DNA from: Onchocerca lupi
Taxonomy: Eukaryota; Nematoda; Chromadorea; Rhabditida; Onchocercidae
Length of the DNA: 64,000 bases
NCBI GenBank assembly: GCA_028564675.1
Contig: JAOVVO010000320.1
Coordinates: forward strand, 23,527 to 87,526
Direction: 5' to 3'
Shown here: positions 13,101 through 28,200 of the stretch, in pieces
Layout of the letters: every line of letters starts with the position of its first letter
Position numbering within the stretch: the first letter of the stretch is position 1
Program-made: the position numbers and the translations under genes
The notes under the pieces: generated by a model
The model's database searches: none
What the model was told of the DNA's origin: nothing
Seen by the model: only the letters and a program-made list of their open reading frames with translations

Positions 13101-15143
13101 GATTACACCCATCTTATTAAATTGTCAATTTTTAGAGACTTTCTTTAAAATCTCATCAAAAATTTTATTTTTCCATAAATGAGCGGAAAACTTATATACT
13201 TTAGCTCAATATTTAATTCATGTCACAGCGGCAGCAATTCTGCTTACCAAAAATGGTCCACAATAGAGCACACATTTCAATGTCTATGCTTCATTCAAGC
13301 AAGCAAGTTGTCATACTCATTAAATGTTGAGAATATGTTGAAGACATTTCGTTTCACAATTCCCTCCAATCATCGTTTACCGAATATAGCAGCTTCATTG
13401 CATACTCACTCCATTATTGGCCAAGAAAAAAGAATTTCGATAAAAATTTACGATTCAATTTTCATAAATTCTTAAACTTTGAAAAGTTTTGTGTCTTAAA
13501 ATAAGTAGGGATAAAATTAATCTAAAAAATTATTTCTCACAATAGTAGCACATCAATTTAATCAGAAACCTATCTCTAACAGAAGAAAATATAAAAAGAA
13601 GAGATGAATGAAAAGATAGTTTAGATATAGAAGAAAGAGGAAGTAAGAAGAAAAGCAAGAGAAAAAATTGAAGAATGAAAGAAAATTCAAATGAAAATAA
13701 TATCCGTCTTTTTTTTTTTGTAGTTGTTTGAAAAAAAATTAGAATTAGATTGTTATTTTTATATATCATTTTGAGCAATAAAATAAGGCAAATTTCTTAA
13801 TCAAACAAAATGATAGCGATAAATGGTAGCAGAATGATCAAGAAATCTCGGTCATCAATAGAAGTGACAAGAATTGCTATCGCATTAATTCAAGTTATCA
13901 TCACTGACCAATATCTGACAATAAAGATAATTTAAAAAATAATTCCTGCATTTTTTTTTTGGCAAATTTCACCATCGACTTCTTCATTTCCATCCTTCTC
14001 TTCAAATTAATGCTTTTTTCAATTGTTTTTATTTAAATTCATTTCAATTCATTACAATTATTAAAAAGAAATTGAAATATATTACATTCGTGACAGATAC
14101 GCCAAATTGCATTTGATAGTTAAACAAATACAATCCGTTGAAATTTATCTGTTCATTTTTAGAAAATGTTTTATTTCTCCAGAAGGCTAAATTTTAAACA
14201 CTTTTAAATTATTCCCAGCATCCCCTTTTTGATTTTCGCCTTTTTTATCTGACAAATCAATGGTATGTAATCAAATTCCCGTTCTAATCACCCATATGTG
14301 ATATCTCGGCATCACCTATATTCTTTCTTTCCCATTCGAAGACAATATCTGATGAGTATGTTGAATTAAATTGTTGATATGGATAATTTAAAGATAAACT
14401 TGTTTTCTTTTTAAATCAAAATGATTGTTATTTTTGTTGGGTTTTACTTTCTTTTTCTTTTATTTCTTACAAAATTTGCTAAAATCAAATGTAATATGAA
14501 AAGAATGCTGAGACATCCTCAGCACTATCGTAAATGTGTAATTGCTAATAATGTGATAAAACAATATTTGAAGACTGTTTTGAAGATTTTTCAAAGTTTT
14601 AATAAAATTTTTTTATGCTGTCCTAACATTCTGTTTTATTTATACTTGCGTTTTCTTTCATTGAATATGCCTTCTTTCTGACTTTTCTAACTTTGGAAAG
14701 CAATCTATGGTATAATCATTACTATTGAAGCGTTATTATTATAATTATTTTCACTATAATAATTACTATCATTATTATTATCACTCTTTGTTATTATTAT
14801 TATTATTTTTATTATTATTATTATCAATAACAATAACAGCAAAACACTGGTAGTAATAATACGAAGTCTGGTACTATTCGTATTATTACTACTAATGTTG
14901 CTGCTATTATTGTTATTGTCATTAAAAATTACAACAGGTAATATTAATATTGGTTAAACGATGAAAATTTTGCTACTGTAAGCAAAATATGCCTCAACAT
15001 TAAATCTTTATCACATTTATCCATGTCGGCTATGATAACAGTTTAGTAAAAAAATTCTTCTTGTTGAATAAGAGTGTAAAACTCATAAATTGTCTTATTT
15101 CGAAAAAAAAAAAAAGAGAATTTCAATAAATCTTTATTAGTTC

Positions 15144-15174
<31 letters not shown>

Positions 15175-15904
15175 TAAAAGACATCAATTATTCATTGTCC
15201 CTTTTTGAAATAATTTAAAAAAAGCGATAAACTGAGATCGAAAGATAAAAATGATCCTTTAGGTCTCGTATTTTGTGCATTTTGATAAAAACAATGCCTT
15301 AGACTTCATTTTTATGGAAATTTCGCTAAAAATAATATCTTAGATCTTATTTTATGGACTTCAATAAAAACGGTACTTTAGATTCTCATTTTATGAACTT
15401 TGATAAGAGCGATACTCTAGGTCACTGATAACTCATTAAAGCAAGTTTTCATTATCATAATTGCTCTTATCCTATCCTTGCCATATTGTGAATATGAATT
15501 AATTAATGAGCATTTTCTTTTCTTCTCTTCCTCTCTCTCTCTCTTTCGCTCTATCTCACATTCTTCTAAAGTTTACTCTAATATAATCATTCGTCTGTGA
15601 AAGTACCGCAACAGAAGAAGTTGCTACAATTTTCGATGATTTTAGAGTGATAGTCGATGGCAATTGGTGTAGCTGCATATGAATATGTAAAAGGTCGTAT
15701 GAAATATCTGTATAAATCCATCATATTCTATCCTTTCTCATTGCTATTATCTGTGCTTTTCGGAGTTTTCCTCTAAAAAGGTGACAAAGACGAAAGAGTA
15801 GAGAGATATAGACCTTTGTCACCTGTCAACCCTATAAACCTGGTGAAATCACAGAATAATATTACGTATACAAGTTGCTATATATCTACTTCTTCTTCTG
15901 CTAT

Positions 15905-15939
<35 letters not shown>

Positions 15940-16232
15940 GAAACTATTATTATTACTACAATTACTACCTGTATAATTCCTAAATTAAAACAATCAATCA
16001 ACTGCATGAATTTTTTTTTTTTTTTTTTTTATCAATAATATCTTTACTCAATCAATTATTTCATCAACTTTCTTTCAATTTTTTTTTTACACTTTTCATT
16101 TTTTTTTTTTTTTTTTTGGCTAAAATTTTATACTTTTATAGAATTAGAATTACAAAATGAATCATTCGATTACAATATTCATCTAAAATTTATATTAATT
16201 TAACTAGTTTTTCCAATATATTAGCTGAAAGA

Positions 16233-16264
<32 letters not shown>

Positions 16265-19200
16265 GTTCCTAAAATCGAATTTTAGCGAATTATTTTAGTC
16301 GAAATTACTCATTCGATTATAATTTATCGTTTGTTTTATAAATTTTGATAACGTTATTATTTTTAATGAAAAAAATTTTCAAAAATTATGATAAGGAATT
16401 ATTTTTGATTGATAAGTGCATTGAATGAATACAATTACATTTAACAACAATAGCAACAACAATAAGAGCAGAATTATTTGCAACAATTATTGAACGACAA
16501 GTATTTTCTCTTTCAATAACTGGAAAAGATTATTTGCATTTGTGGATTTGTGGAACACCTGCCATTCTTTTATTTCCATTCATTTAATTGTATGTTCAGA
16601 TTATAAGCTTAGAAAGCTAATCTTATTGATCGTATTGTTTTAATTTAATTTCAGAAAATTTTAATTGAAAATTTTAAATTAAAATTTTCTATAACAGCCA
16701 ACTGATAAATGATTTCTAATGTTAAATATTTGCATTTACATGCATTATCTATTATTTGATATCATTCATTTATTCGATATAATATTTTATAAAATATTTG
16801 TTTATGCAAATTTTTTGTTGAATTAAATTTAAAACATTTTTTAAATTTTTTCAATTCTTTAAGAAATCAAGAGAAATAAAGAATGATGTTTTGCTTTCGA
16901 ATGGCGCATAAAGCAAGAGAAAAGGTTGTTTTTTGATTTAAATTTTAAAGTTATTTGAGTCTGAAAGTTTTTTAGAATAGTCAACATGTTGCAAAATTTT
17001 TCAATCTCGACTTAAAATTTTGAAATTTATGAGTTTATTTACACTTAAATTTCATTTCTTTCATAGCTTTTTCTTCTTAAGTTTCAATCCGATCTTAATA
17101 GTTACCTTCTAACAGTAGAATAAATTGAACTTTGTTAATGTCTGTTACTGAAAAAATACGCTATTTTATTTATTTTTTATGTGATAACTGTAGTATTTGA
17201 TTTTTCTTTGTTCAAATTATGCTATAAATTATGCCAGATATTATGCAATTGAATTGTTTATTTTAATTTTTCAAAACTAATTAGCAATAATTTGAAATAG
17301 GCTACATAATATTAAAATATAACTTTATTGATTGCTTAGCAGGATCTTTTAATATTTTAAGTTATTACTTTCTACTATTTTTCTTGTACTTTTTTAGATT
17401 ATTGAGCAATGATTTAAAGTATTTTTAAAAGTATGAGTTTATTGATCGATTAATAGGATTTTTCTTTTTTTTTTTTTTTTTTTTTTTTTTTGATAAAAAT
17501 TGTTTTACAATTTTAGTTTTGAAATAAAAATGGCATAGAAAGGCTGTTCTTTGAATTACCGGATAATTTAAGAGAAGTGAAATGCAAATGTTTGCTCAGC
17601 TCACAGTGTAACACAATCTCTTCTTCAACCTTATCACTTCTTCCACTTCCAGTGAATAATGCTTCAGATTGAAAAATGAAAAAAAAAAAAATAGCCTAAT
17701 TTGAATTTAATTTAATTCAACTTATCCAATATTCACTTATTAAATCTAATTATTCCTATTCACTAAACACTAATAGCTGATAAGGTTAATCATTTCAAGA
17801 ATTAATTTTTCATTATTTTTGATTCAATTCGCCAATTTATTCGTTGTTACTTTATGTTTGAGACGAATGATTAGTTGTTGAATAAACAAAATGATTTAAA
17901 ATCAATTGTAATATTAGAATTTGAAATTTATTCGATGAAATAAAATGAAATATTTCCTTTCAAATTTTTCTAAAATTTCATGAATTTATTGATGTCAATT
18001 TTTGATTTTTCAAAATTAATCCTCTTAAATCTTCCCTGCTATTTAGCTTCTAGTTAAATTATCAATAAAGAATTATGCAAAAATTTCGTACTTTAGTCAT
18101 GACAAAGAAAGTTTGAAATTTTAGAACAAAATTTCTCAATTGTCCTTTTTCAGTGAAACTTTTCCAACAATTTGATTTGTTACAACCAACGAGTAGTATT
18201 TCAACTTTTTATCATTGCTACCCGTGGGAATTTATTGTTTAGTCAAAATTCAGAAATTCTGATTATCATATATCATTTGAATGACATAAGCGCATAAAGT
18301 TGAATGAAAATTTCTACTATTTAGCTTTTCAGTAATTGAGTTCTAAATACTGCTTCATTCCAATATGTTTTAGTCTCGAAGATATATTTTTTTTTTAATA
18401 TTTTTTTTTTCTAATATTTTTTTTCTTTTCAACAATTTTTTTACTCAATGAGATTATTAATTATTTAATTTATGATAATATTGAGACAATATTCTCTTTG
18501 CGATTTCTTTGTTTTCATTCTACAATTTAGTAATCGATGAATGAAAAAATCATTCAAATGATTTACATTTTAAAAAGTTGAAGTTTGAAAAATTTAATTT
18601 AAATTACTATACTTTTAGCAAGCGCTTACTACTGATAATGTTATCAATATATTCAAGTATTATTGTAAAATTTATTTTTTCTTGCTATTTCTAGCAATTC
18701 TATTTAAAATATTTACATTTTTAAAATTTGAAAATTCAATTGGAATTACAGTTTCAATTTACATAAATTTTTAAACTTTTCATAAAAATTTAGAAATCTC
18801 CAAAGAATTACATTAACATTTTTCTAATATTATCATGTGTGCTATGAAAACTTCGCTTAATTTATTAATTTAATTTATTAAAATTATTTTTTCAATAATA
18901 ATAGAAGATTGCACCATGTTGAATGAGTCAAATAGAAATTTTCTTACACATTTTCACTCAATTCCCCCATTTTATGATTACAAAATTCTTTTTAAACTTT
19001 TTTTGCTTTTTTTTTTTTGTAATTATCGACTAGTTTAAATTTTGACCATTGCAAATTTAAGATAGGAAAATTATGTTGGATAAAATAAATGAAATTTTCG
19101 TAAATTACAAAATAAAAAGTTCAAACTTTTCAAAGATTTGATTATTTTGCAACTTATCAGTGTAGTCCTTATCAGTGTGGATCATCAATAGGAAATGTTG

Positions 19201-22200
19201 AATGCTCTAATAAAAATCTATCATTGACTAGATTGAAGGAAACAATAATCGAACAGTTGCTTCTTTAAGAATTGAAATACTTTGGGAAGAAATGCAAGTT
19301 GTAATCTATTTATTAGCAACTTGCTGCAATTCTTCCGCCTATCTATGATGATTATTTCGAATTCATCCAACTACAGGAATTCTTCCCATTATCAATATTT
19401 AGTATTCATATAATTCATTTCCGATATTCATTTTTCTCTCTATTCCTTATTTAGCTGCAATTTTTCAAAGACGAAAATATATGAATTTTAGATATTCATT
19501 ATTATTCATTTGCAAATTCAATCACATTTAATTGATTTAATTTAATAAAAAAAATTCTAATCTAGTCAATTTAAGCTATAAAAATTTCTTCGAATGATTC
19601 ATAAAACTTTTTGAACTTTTGAAAATCTAAAAATTTCGAACATTATCTTTTTCATTTCTACAATTATGATATGATGATGTATTTTTTTCAAACTACAATA
19701 TGATATATTTTTTTTAACAGACTGATAAATTTTTAAAATTATTTTTTTCAGAGAATGAAGAAATATTATTCCAGAATTCTAAAAAAAAAAAAAAAAAAAA
19801 ACAAAACAAAAATTTAATCAAAAATTCGGTTTTTTTGATAAAATGATTAAGATCATAGAATTATTCCGTAGATTTTCACAATATCTAATCAATGGATTTC
19901 AAAGAACTATTTAAAAATTGAGCAGTTGCTTTAAATTCTAAAATTTAAGAAATTTTGTAAAGAAGTTTCAAATTTTAAATTCGATGATACAATCAAAAAT
20001 ATGAACATTATTTAGTAAATATCTATTCTCGGAGTGAATTAATTTGCAATATCATATAATTAAGATATAAGGAATTATAAAGTGTCTTTGGCAAGAACTT
20101 GAATTCTTTAACAAAGGCTTAAATTAGGCATTAAAATGATCAATTAATTAAATATTAAAATTTAATTCCAGAAGCCATCAATGCTGGCAATGGAAACATC
20201 AGCGCCTAGTTCTAGTAATCATGCGACATTAGCAAAGATGGAAATTGCTTCACTGCCAGCAATGAAACTTCAATATGTTACCGAACGAATTATTGGTATA
20301 TAATTTGAAATTAAATTTTAATTATTGATATAATGGTAGAATAACTGCTAACCAGTACCGTATCATTCGTTTCTTACAATCTGATTTTTATTTTATCTTA
20401 ATTTATTTATAGTTTTAGTATTTTATGTTAATTAATAAAATTTCATCATTTATTTATACTTTCAACTACTAATTATAATTACAATTCAAAATCATTTTTT
20501 TTTCCATTTGTTCCATTTTACATAAAAACTATCTTTTCAAACATTTTCATTTTCAGTAAAATCATTTGCGTTTTCATTACAAAAAAAGAATTTAGAAAAA
20601 TTCGTAAAATTGCTACAAATTACCGCCACATGTTTTTGACTGCTTAAATTCAAATAAAAAATTTGATGCATCTATCATAAATCGAATCATTGCTCATTTT
20701 GAAAATTTCGTTTCTTTAAGAAAATGCAAATTAATGTTTGCTTACTTATGGGGAATCGAGAAATTTTTTTGCATTCAATCTTAAATTTTTGAAATTTCTA
20801 TGAAAAAAATTTTTTGAAATTTAATTCTCGAACTTTTTGCAATCTTTCATACTAGAATACATCTTCTTATCATAGATATCAGTATCATTTTTTTTTTTTT
20901 TTTTTTTTGTTATTTATTGCCTGTTTGTTGATTTACAATAAATTTAGCATAGACTTGTTACAGAATTAATTAACGAAATTTAGTATTTAGCCAAGTAGCA
21001 CATAATGCAAAATTAAAATTGCAAAGAAATGATAGCAAGAATTAGTAAACAAAAGATTTTAGTTTTGAAAAAAAAATTTAAAATTTATATTTTAGCAGCA
21101 TTATTTCGATCAGATAGTACGGATGCTCAATATCGAATAGATCTCAAAGAAGCCACCGTGTTACTTCGACGTAATCATTCTGAGCATTATAAGGTAAATT
21201 TTTTCAACTCCTATTTTTCATTAATTTTTCCATTAATTTCATTGCAATTGACGGAAATCAATTATTTAAAAAAAAAGTAAATAAAGAAATAAATCTCTTT
21301 TTGTTTTTAATTAAGTAATTTGGTAGATAAATTATATCGTTTATGAGGAAATGAAAAATCAATAAAATTTAAGAAATCTGAATAAAACAATATCATTACA
21401 GTGTAAAAGACGATAAAAATTGAATGAGAATTGTTAGATATTATTGATTTTTTCTGCAATAATTTAGTAAATTTGAAAAACTAGGTAAGAAAAGTGGTAT
21501 TTTTATTATCTGAGATGTAAACAAGGATGAAACAATTTGTTTAGTTTCGGATAATATTTCGAAGTATAAATTGTAAATGAGAACAATTTAGAATTATTAG
21601 AAATGTTGGAAATGAAAAGGATGAAATATTTCTTTTTTTTGAAGATTTTGAAATTTTGAATTTTAATACTAATTGGAAAAATAAGGTAGTAATTTTTTTT
21701 TTTTTTCAAAACTTCTATAAATATACATAGGAACCACTGTCTTTTTGCATCTTTGAAGAAAACAATTCTTTCGAAGTTTTCCACATCAAAGTTCTTAAAT
21801 GAGCTAATCAATCATTACTTTTCGTGAATATAAGTTGTTAATTAGACTAACAGAATTAATTAGATCTTTGATATTAATTTTTTTGACAATTTGATACCGG
21901 ATATGGTCAAACATTAGCATTTCGGTTAATAAATGATCCGGAAGAAGATGAATCATAAAATGTTTTAATTTCTTAATCACTTATTTTCATCGATTTATTG
22001 AAATTTTGAAATATTTTGCATATAATAAATCATCATTGTTTACAATCTAATGATATCCGCATGTCACAACAATTAATATTTGTTTGAATTATTTACGAAT
22101 GTTTAAATTTCCCAAAAACAATAATTTTCTAAAAAATATTAAATTTTATAAATTAAAAAAAAAAATTTCATACTTTTGTTAAACAAATAAAAAATCATCT

Positions 22201-25200
22201 CCTCAATCATTTTTCACATTTTTGTTAAATTTTCCATTTATTTCTTAAGCTTTTACTTTACACTATCGAACTGCTACTTATTGATTTGAAATAGTTTAAC
22301 TAAGAAGATCAAATATCATTAGTCTTATTTATTATATTGGATCAAATTATAAGTCAAATTTCAAATTTAATTCGTATTAATTTGCGACATTTATACAATT
22401 TAAGTTAATTTATAACTTTTTCCTTTTTGCTCGTGTTTTTTTGTTATATTTTGTAGTCTTTCTTTCTAATTTCATTAAGCTTAATAAATCTACAGTGAAA
22501 AAAAAAATTTCTTTTTTTGCAAATAAATGAAAAAAAGAAAACTTTCCACTTATAAAAAAGAAAATATTTCAAAATTTAAGAAATTCCAAAAAAAAAAAAA
22601 TTGGTTTTTAAGGAAAAAAAAAAGAAAATAGACGAAATACATAATTAATCTCTTCCCTTTATTTTTCTTTTGATAACATTTTTCAATAGCACTTTTGACG
22701 GGAAGAAAAATGAATGAAATAGCGAAATAAAACAAATCGATGAAATTTTTATTTTCAAAAAAAAAAAAAAAAAAAGTTTAAAAAGAAAGTGCAAGAAAGT
22801 AATCGCTGAAGAAATTTTGTTTCTGATTTTTCGTATATAAGGAATGTCAAATTTTTCATGCACCCAACCATCCATCCATCTAATCCTTATCATCCGAGGA
22901 CAAAATTTTTAAGAGAATTTCGAGAAATTTGAATTTGATTGATTGTTGGATGAAATATCAAGAAATGTAACATAACACTTCCTATCTTCCTTGAAATCAA
23001 AACTAAGCAACTTGCTTTTGCATCATTTATCTGTTCATTTAATCATGTAAAATTTGAATAAACAGCATTTATTTAACAACTCAAGCTATTTTAGAACATT
23101 AAAAAAAAAAAAAAGAAATGGTAAAAACAACAAAACGCTTACATGAAATGGCTAACTTTGCATGCATAATTTTACAAATTCAAATTTTTATTACTTATTT
23201 TTTTAGTTCAATTTATTTATTTCATTTCATTTCATTCTTAATTCCTCTCTTTACATTAAATTTATTCATTTGCAGTAATATTCTATTTGAAATTCATGAA
23301 CTTTTTTTCTCGATAAATATAATAAAAGGATATTAAAATTTTGAAAGAAAATTTGAAATTCATTATTAATTATTTATTTATTTTGTTTACATTGAGGAAT
23401 AATTTATACAAATATCATTATTATCAAATGAAAATTCCAGATTTTCAATTTATCGAAAAAACGCAGTGATCTTGGCCGTTTGCATTCAGTGGTTGAGCTT
23501 GGCTGGCCTGAAGAATTAGCCCCACCACTTGATCGACTCTGTTCAATATGCAAATTGCTTGAGAATTGGCTATCTGCGAATTCGCAAAACGTCGTTGTAA
23601 TCCATTGTAAGGGTGGATGCTCTCGAGCAGCTATTGTTATCGCTGCATATATGCATTATATTAGCATATGTTCCACGTCAGTTAATTTCATTTAAATTTG
23701 ATTGAAAAGGCTTATTTACCACTTTCAACATTATTCAACAATTACAATCCAATTCTGTTGCTTTCATTATATTATTGAAATAATTGAATGAAATGAATTT
23801 TAAATTAAGAAATTTAAAAATTTTCCAATTCCAGTAATGAAATAATTGAAAATCGTTTTGCTTTGCAACAATTTAGCGAATATTACCTTGGACCAAATGG
23901 ACAACCATCTCATAAACGGTCAGTCAAATTTCCTTTTTCTTTAATTCGTAATCATTAGAGTAAAGTGAAAATCAAAGAATTGTTAAATCACTCTTTTATC
24001 AATTGTTTACTATTCGCTCACTTTTTTATCTTTTATCTTTTTTTTTTTTTGATAAATTAAATATGACGGATGATGTGACAAATTGATAAAGAGATAATCG
24101 AATTAAATTTCAGTGGATAATAAAAAAGTAGTGATAAATTTGATAAAAATAAATATGTTCACATGCAAAGAATAAAATTTTCAAATTTTTTTGTCCTTCA
24201 AACTAACAAGTTAAGGAAAGATTGGATTTTTAGCCGAGAATGTAAGTCTAGCATTTTGATGAAATAGTTCAAGGACGTTTAAAGTGTGTTTGCATTAACT
24301 CTTAATTTTATCACTTAACGCTCTCGAAGGTCATCTTATCCCATTTTCGAATCAAATTTTTGGATTGATTTCAAAATTGAGCAAAGATGTTTGTCGAAGG
24401 GAATGAAAAAACTCTAGAAATTGAATAAAAAATGATATCACTGTATCAATTTATTTTATCATTTGAAAAATTTAACTGGTCAAAAAATACTGGAAAATTT
24501 AAATATCAATTAACTATCTAAAATTTTCTTTCATGATGAAACGGATAATTTTCATCCTTAAATTGATTTTACTCATCTAAATTAATTACTTAATTGCGGA
24601 GTATAATTATGTTTTTCTTTACAAATTTTGAAAAAATTTAGTTAAAAATTAACATCATAATTATTACTTCTGCTATATTTTAGAACAAAATAATGCATGC
24701 ATAAAATGCGAATATTTTTAAATTGCATTCCATTGTTATAAAGAAATTTTTTTCGAAATTAAAAGTTATGAAAAATCTACGAGAATTTTTTCGTTTTTTT
24801 AAATCAAGAAATTTGCACATTTTTCAAATTATAAAATATTCATATTTAAACAAAATAGCTTTTATTAGGATGTAAATTTTTTTTAAAAAAAAAAGTAATA
24901 CAATGCTTTATTTAACTTGTTAACGTTTAGGCTAACTTAATGATGCGCTGAATTAAATAATTAGAAAATATAAAATTATTGAATGAGGAAAAAAAAAGTA
25001 ATAGTAGTAGTAGTATATAATATTAATTAACAATATTTGTCATCAGAATTTTAGAAAGTTTTTTTTTCGGAAGTAATTAAATGAGAAAATTTTGTTTAAT
25101 TAAAAATAGGATATAATTGATTTATGTAAAGCATTACGTAAAATTTAAGTAAAAAAAAAACACGTCAAATGCGTGAAATTCTTCAGTAATAAGTAAATAT

Positions 25201-28200
25201 ATCTTTAGATATGTCAAATATTTTTCATCACTTCTTTGTGGACGAACGAAAATTCAACCGGCAACTGTTTATTTGCATAATATCATATTGACGAATTTTT
25301 TTGGTCGAAATGTTTTATTCAAAATATATGAACGCATGCAACCAGTGCATACAACATCACTTAAGTATGCTCATTTCTTTTTTTTTTCTCCCAGACTTTG
25401 AGATATCGCGGGAAGAAAGATTTTCGGACGAAATATTTTAGAAGCTGTAAAGAAATGGGAATAGAATATTCGATCATTTGGAAAAATGTTTTACTTTTTA
25501 AGTTTCAATATTTTTAAATTAATAAGCAAATGTAGTCTAATATTCTTTGATTTAGTTATATTGTGAAATTTTTTATTAAATTATATTATCACTGATAAGA
25601 TTTGATAATCTGTTATAGGGTTACAACTGAAAGTAATACATTTGATTTGGACGATTTACCATTACGTGGCGATATTTTGGTGAAATGCTTTCAACGTACG
25701 AGTACCGCTGAACGTACGCTATTTTTTCGATGCCAATTTAATACGTGCACGTTTGATTTATCAGCTCATAATGAAAATATCTACAGATTACGATTTTATC
25801 GCGAAGAATTGGATAATATCTTCAATGGTAAACAATTAGTGAAATAAATTAATTAATTTTGATCTATTTCATGAAAAGATATGAAATTCAATATCTATCC
25901 TCATTTCTATCTGCAATGAATAAAACTTCACTTAAATTAAAATTTTTTTTTAATTTGTAATTTTAATTTTAGTTTTGAAATTTATCAAATAATAATAGCT
26001 GACATTTGAGAAGAATTATTAAGCTAATATTTGGTTGTCATTTTTAAAATTAAACAAAAATACAAAAGAATGATAGAAAAGAAGCATATCTAAACATATA
26101 TCACCGATGCTTTTCTTTCAAATTTAATGAATGTTCTTTAAGAATGAATAATGATCAGAAATTTCTTAAAATTTATGAGCAAATTTTAAGATTTAGATTA
26201 TGCTTTCAAATTTATCTTAATTAAATTTAAATAAGTAATAGATTTTCAATTTTCGGTTCATTCCTATATTAAATTAAGTATTAGTCAATTTGTAAGAGTT
26301 TATGGCTTCGTAACAAGATAAATCCTGGAAAGATAGAAATATAAATATAGATGTTACAATATATCAAATATTTGATTGATTTTCGCAATTCGAATGATTT
26401 TTCCAAGATATGATAGCATATTTCTTATCATTTTGGTATACTTGATTATTAGTAATCTTTAATCTTTGCTTCATTTATTCAAAGATTCTGAAATTTTTCA
26501 GATTCTTCGGTGAATTCACAAGCAGTGATTGAATTTCTATTCTTAATCGAAGGATCGAAAAGGAGCAACGATGATTGTGGCAGAGTTTCGACTGCCAACA
26601 GCACTGTTAATGGCTCAGCTCGTAGATCGATTGCGGAGGATTCTCGAGCAGATAGCTATGAAAATTTCGACAAAGAAGAAGGTAGGCGTTTGTTGAATTG
26701 CAAAATCTTCTTCTTTCCTTGTTTTTTTGTTTATTTATTTTTGTTTGTTTATTTGTTTGTTTGTTTATTTGTTTGTTTATCTGATAATGCTTTAGAAATT
26801 AGCACAAAATATCATTTTGTACTGTTTTCTTTTGCTTTGTTTTCCTGTTTTTTTTTTTTTTTTAGCTTTTTTTTTCCGAAAATTTAATGTTTTTAAGATT
26901 AAACTTTTATCATTTTTGACTTTTTTCTTGAGCATTTAAAATTTTGAAATTAATATCCTCTTTTTTAAGTATAACTAAATGTATTAGCATTGAAGCATCT
27001 ATAATATTATTAATGGAATTTAAATTAGCTTATGCATTCCTGATAAATTTTTATTAGGCCTAATAATATCTAATTTTTGATTGTAATTAATTCAATTAAT
27101 TAAGACGAAATGAATGCATCTTTGTTGTAAAAAAATGAAAATGTAAATTTTATGCTCTACTAATTATTTTTTTTTTAGATAAAATGAAAAAAATTAAAGC
27201 TTCAACTTATTGCTAAATTTTATTTTTAATTGTTACAAACGAATGAATTTAAAAAAAAAAAAAGGAATTAACTTTGAAAAAATTCGTAAATTTATTTCAA
27301 AAATTTGAACAGAATGAAAAAATTTATTCAAACAAATACTGCAACTGCGAACTTTTTCATTTGCTTAACTTTTTTGGATAAAAATAGACACATTGTTGCT
27401 GTCCTTAAAAGCTTTTTTGATGAATTTAAAATTACTGAATTTCATGCCTTAAAGTTTAAATTTCAACAAAATCGTTCATCTTCTGATATTGATTGGAAAA
27501 AATTAAAAATAAAAAAGAAGATCAATGACGAAGAGATTCATATTTTTTCTGGCTAAATAATCCATCGTATAGCTTTTAGTAGCATATGCCTTAGCTCCTT
27601 TCTTCATCCCTTTGAACTTTTTAAAAGTTTTTCTCTTTCTTTTCTCTCTCTCTCTCTCTCTCTCTCTTCTCCTTCTTCTTCTTCTTAATCTTTCTCTCCC
27701 TTTCTTTCGATCTATTAAAATTTATTTTTGGCATTTTCATTCCATCTTAGCTTCTTCTTTGAAGCGAAAACAATGTTCGAAACGTAAATGAAAATGCTTC
27801 CACACCTAATGAACGACGATTGAAAATCGTTTTAAATTTCATTTTTTCTTTTAGATTAGCAACTATTTTTAAGCAAAAGATCAATTCAAATCTGGAAATT
27901 TCCCACTTTTAAATTTTTTTTTTTTTTTTTTTTTTGAAAATGCTAATTTTTTCTTTCTATATTTTAAATTTGAATACCTTTTTTCCAGTTAGTCATTTTG
28001 AAAAATCTTAGCGTAATGACGTGAATGACAGATTTAGCGGAAATTACTTATTCTGAATTTCTTCTTGAGAAAGTTTATGGATGAATAAGTTCCAAATTTG
28101 TAAAATTATGCCTTTTTATTTAAGTGTGAAATAAATCAAATTTCGAGAAAATTGTATCAATTGCTAAAAATAGTCGAGAATAGAAGTACTTTCAGCAAAT

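Larger units (their letters stand above)
7129..20171. other. 13-kb intron 1 (or intergenic gap)
   Basis: No recognisable exon. It contains AAT/ATT microsatellites, long A and T runs, a 94-base hairpin (14825-14918), a degenerate 40-base tandem repeat (15244-15430) and an 11-base-arm stem-loop (15779-15824). Slightly GC-richer patches occur near 9780-9890, 11170-11460, 13200-13430 and 15595-15860. They could be enhancers, alternative first exons or an internal promoter for a tensin form starting in exon 2, but nothing proves this. Confidence 0.55.

Noticed and set aside
13179..13475. 98-codon open frame in intron 1, somewhat GC-richer
   Set aside because: No family similarity recognised, no good flanking splice sites in a usable phase, and the opposite strand looks equally non-random.
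15147..15174. Poly-A tail of a retroposed gene
   Set aside because: No gene body or target-site duplication precedes it; long A and T runs occur throughout the window on both strands.
27305..27556. 83-codon frame in intron 8
   Set aside because: Lys/Asn/Phe-rich AT-biased translation without splice sites; not compatible in phase with exons 8 and 9.
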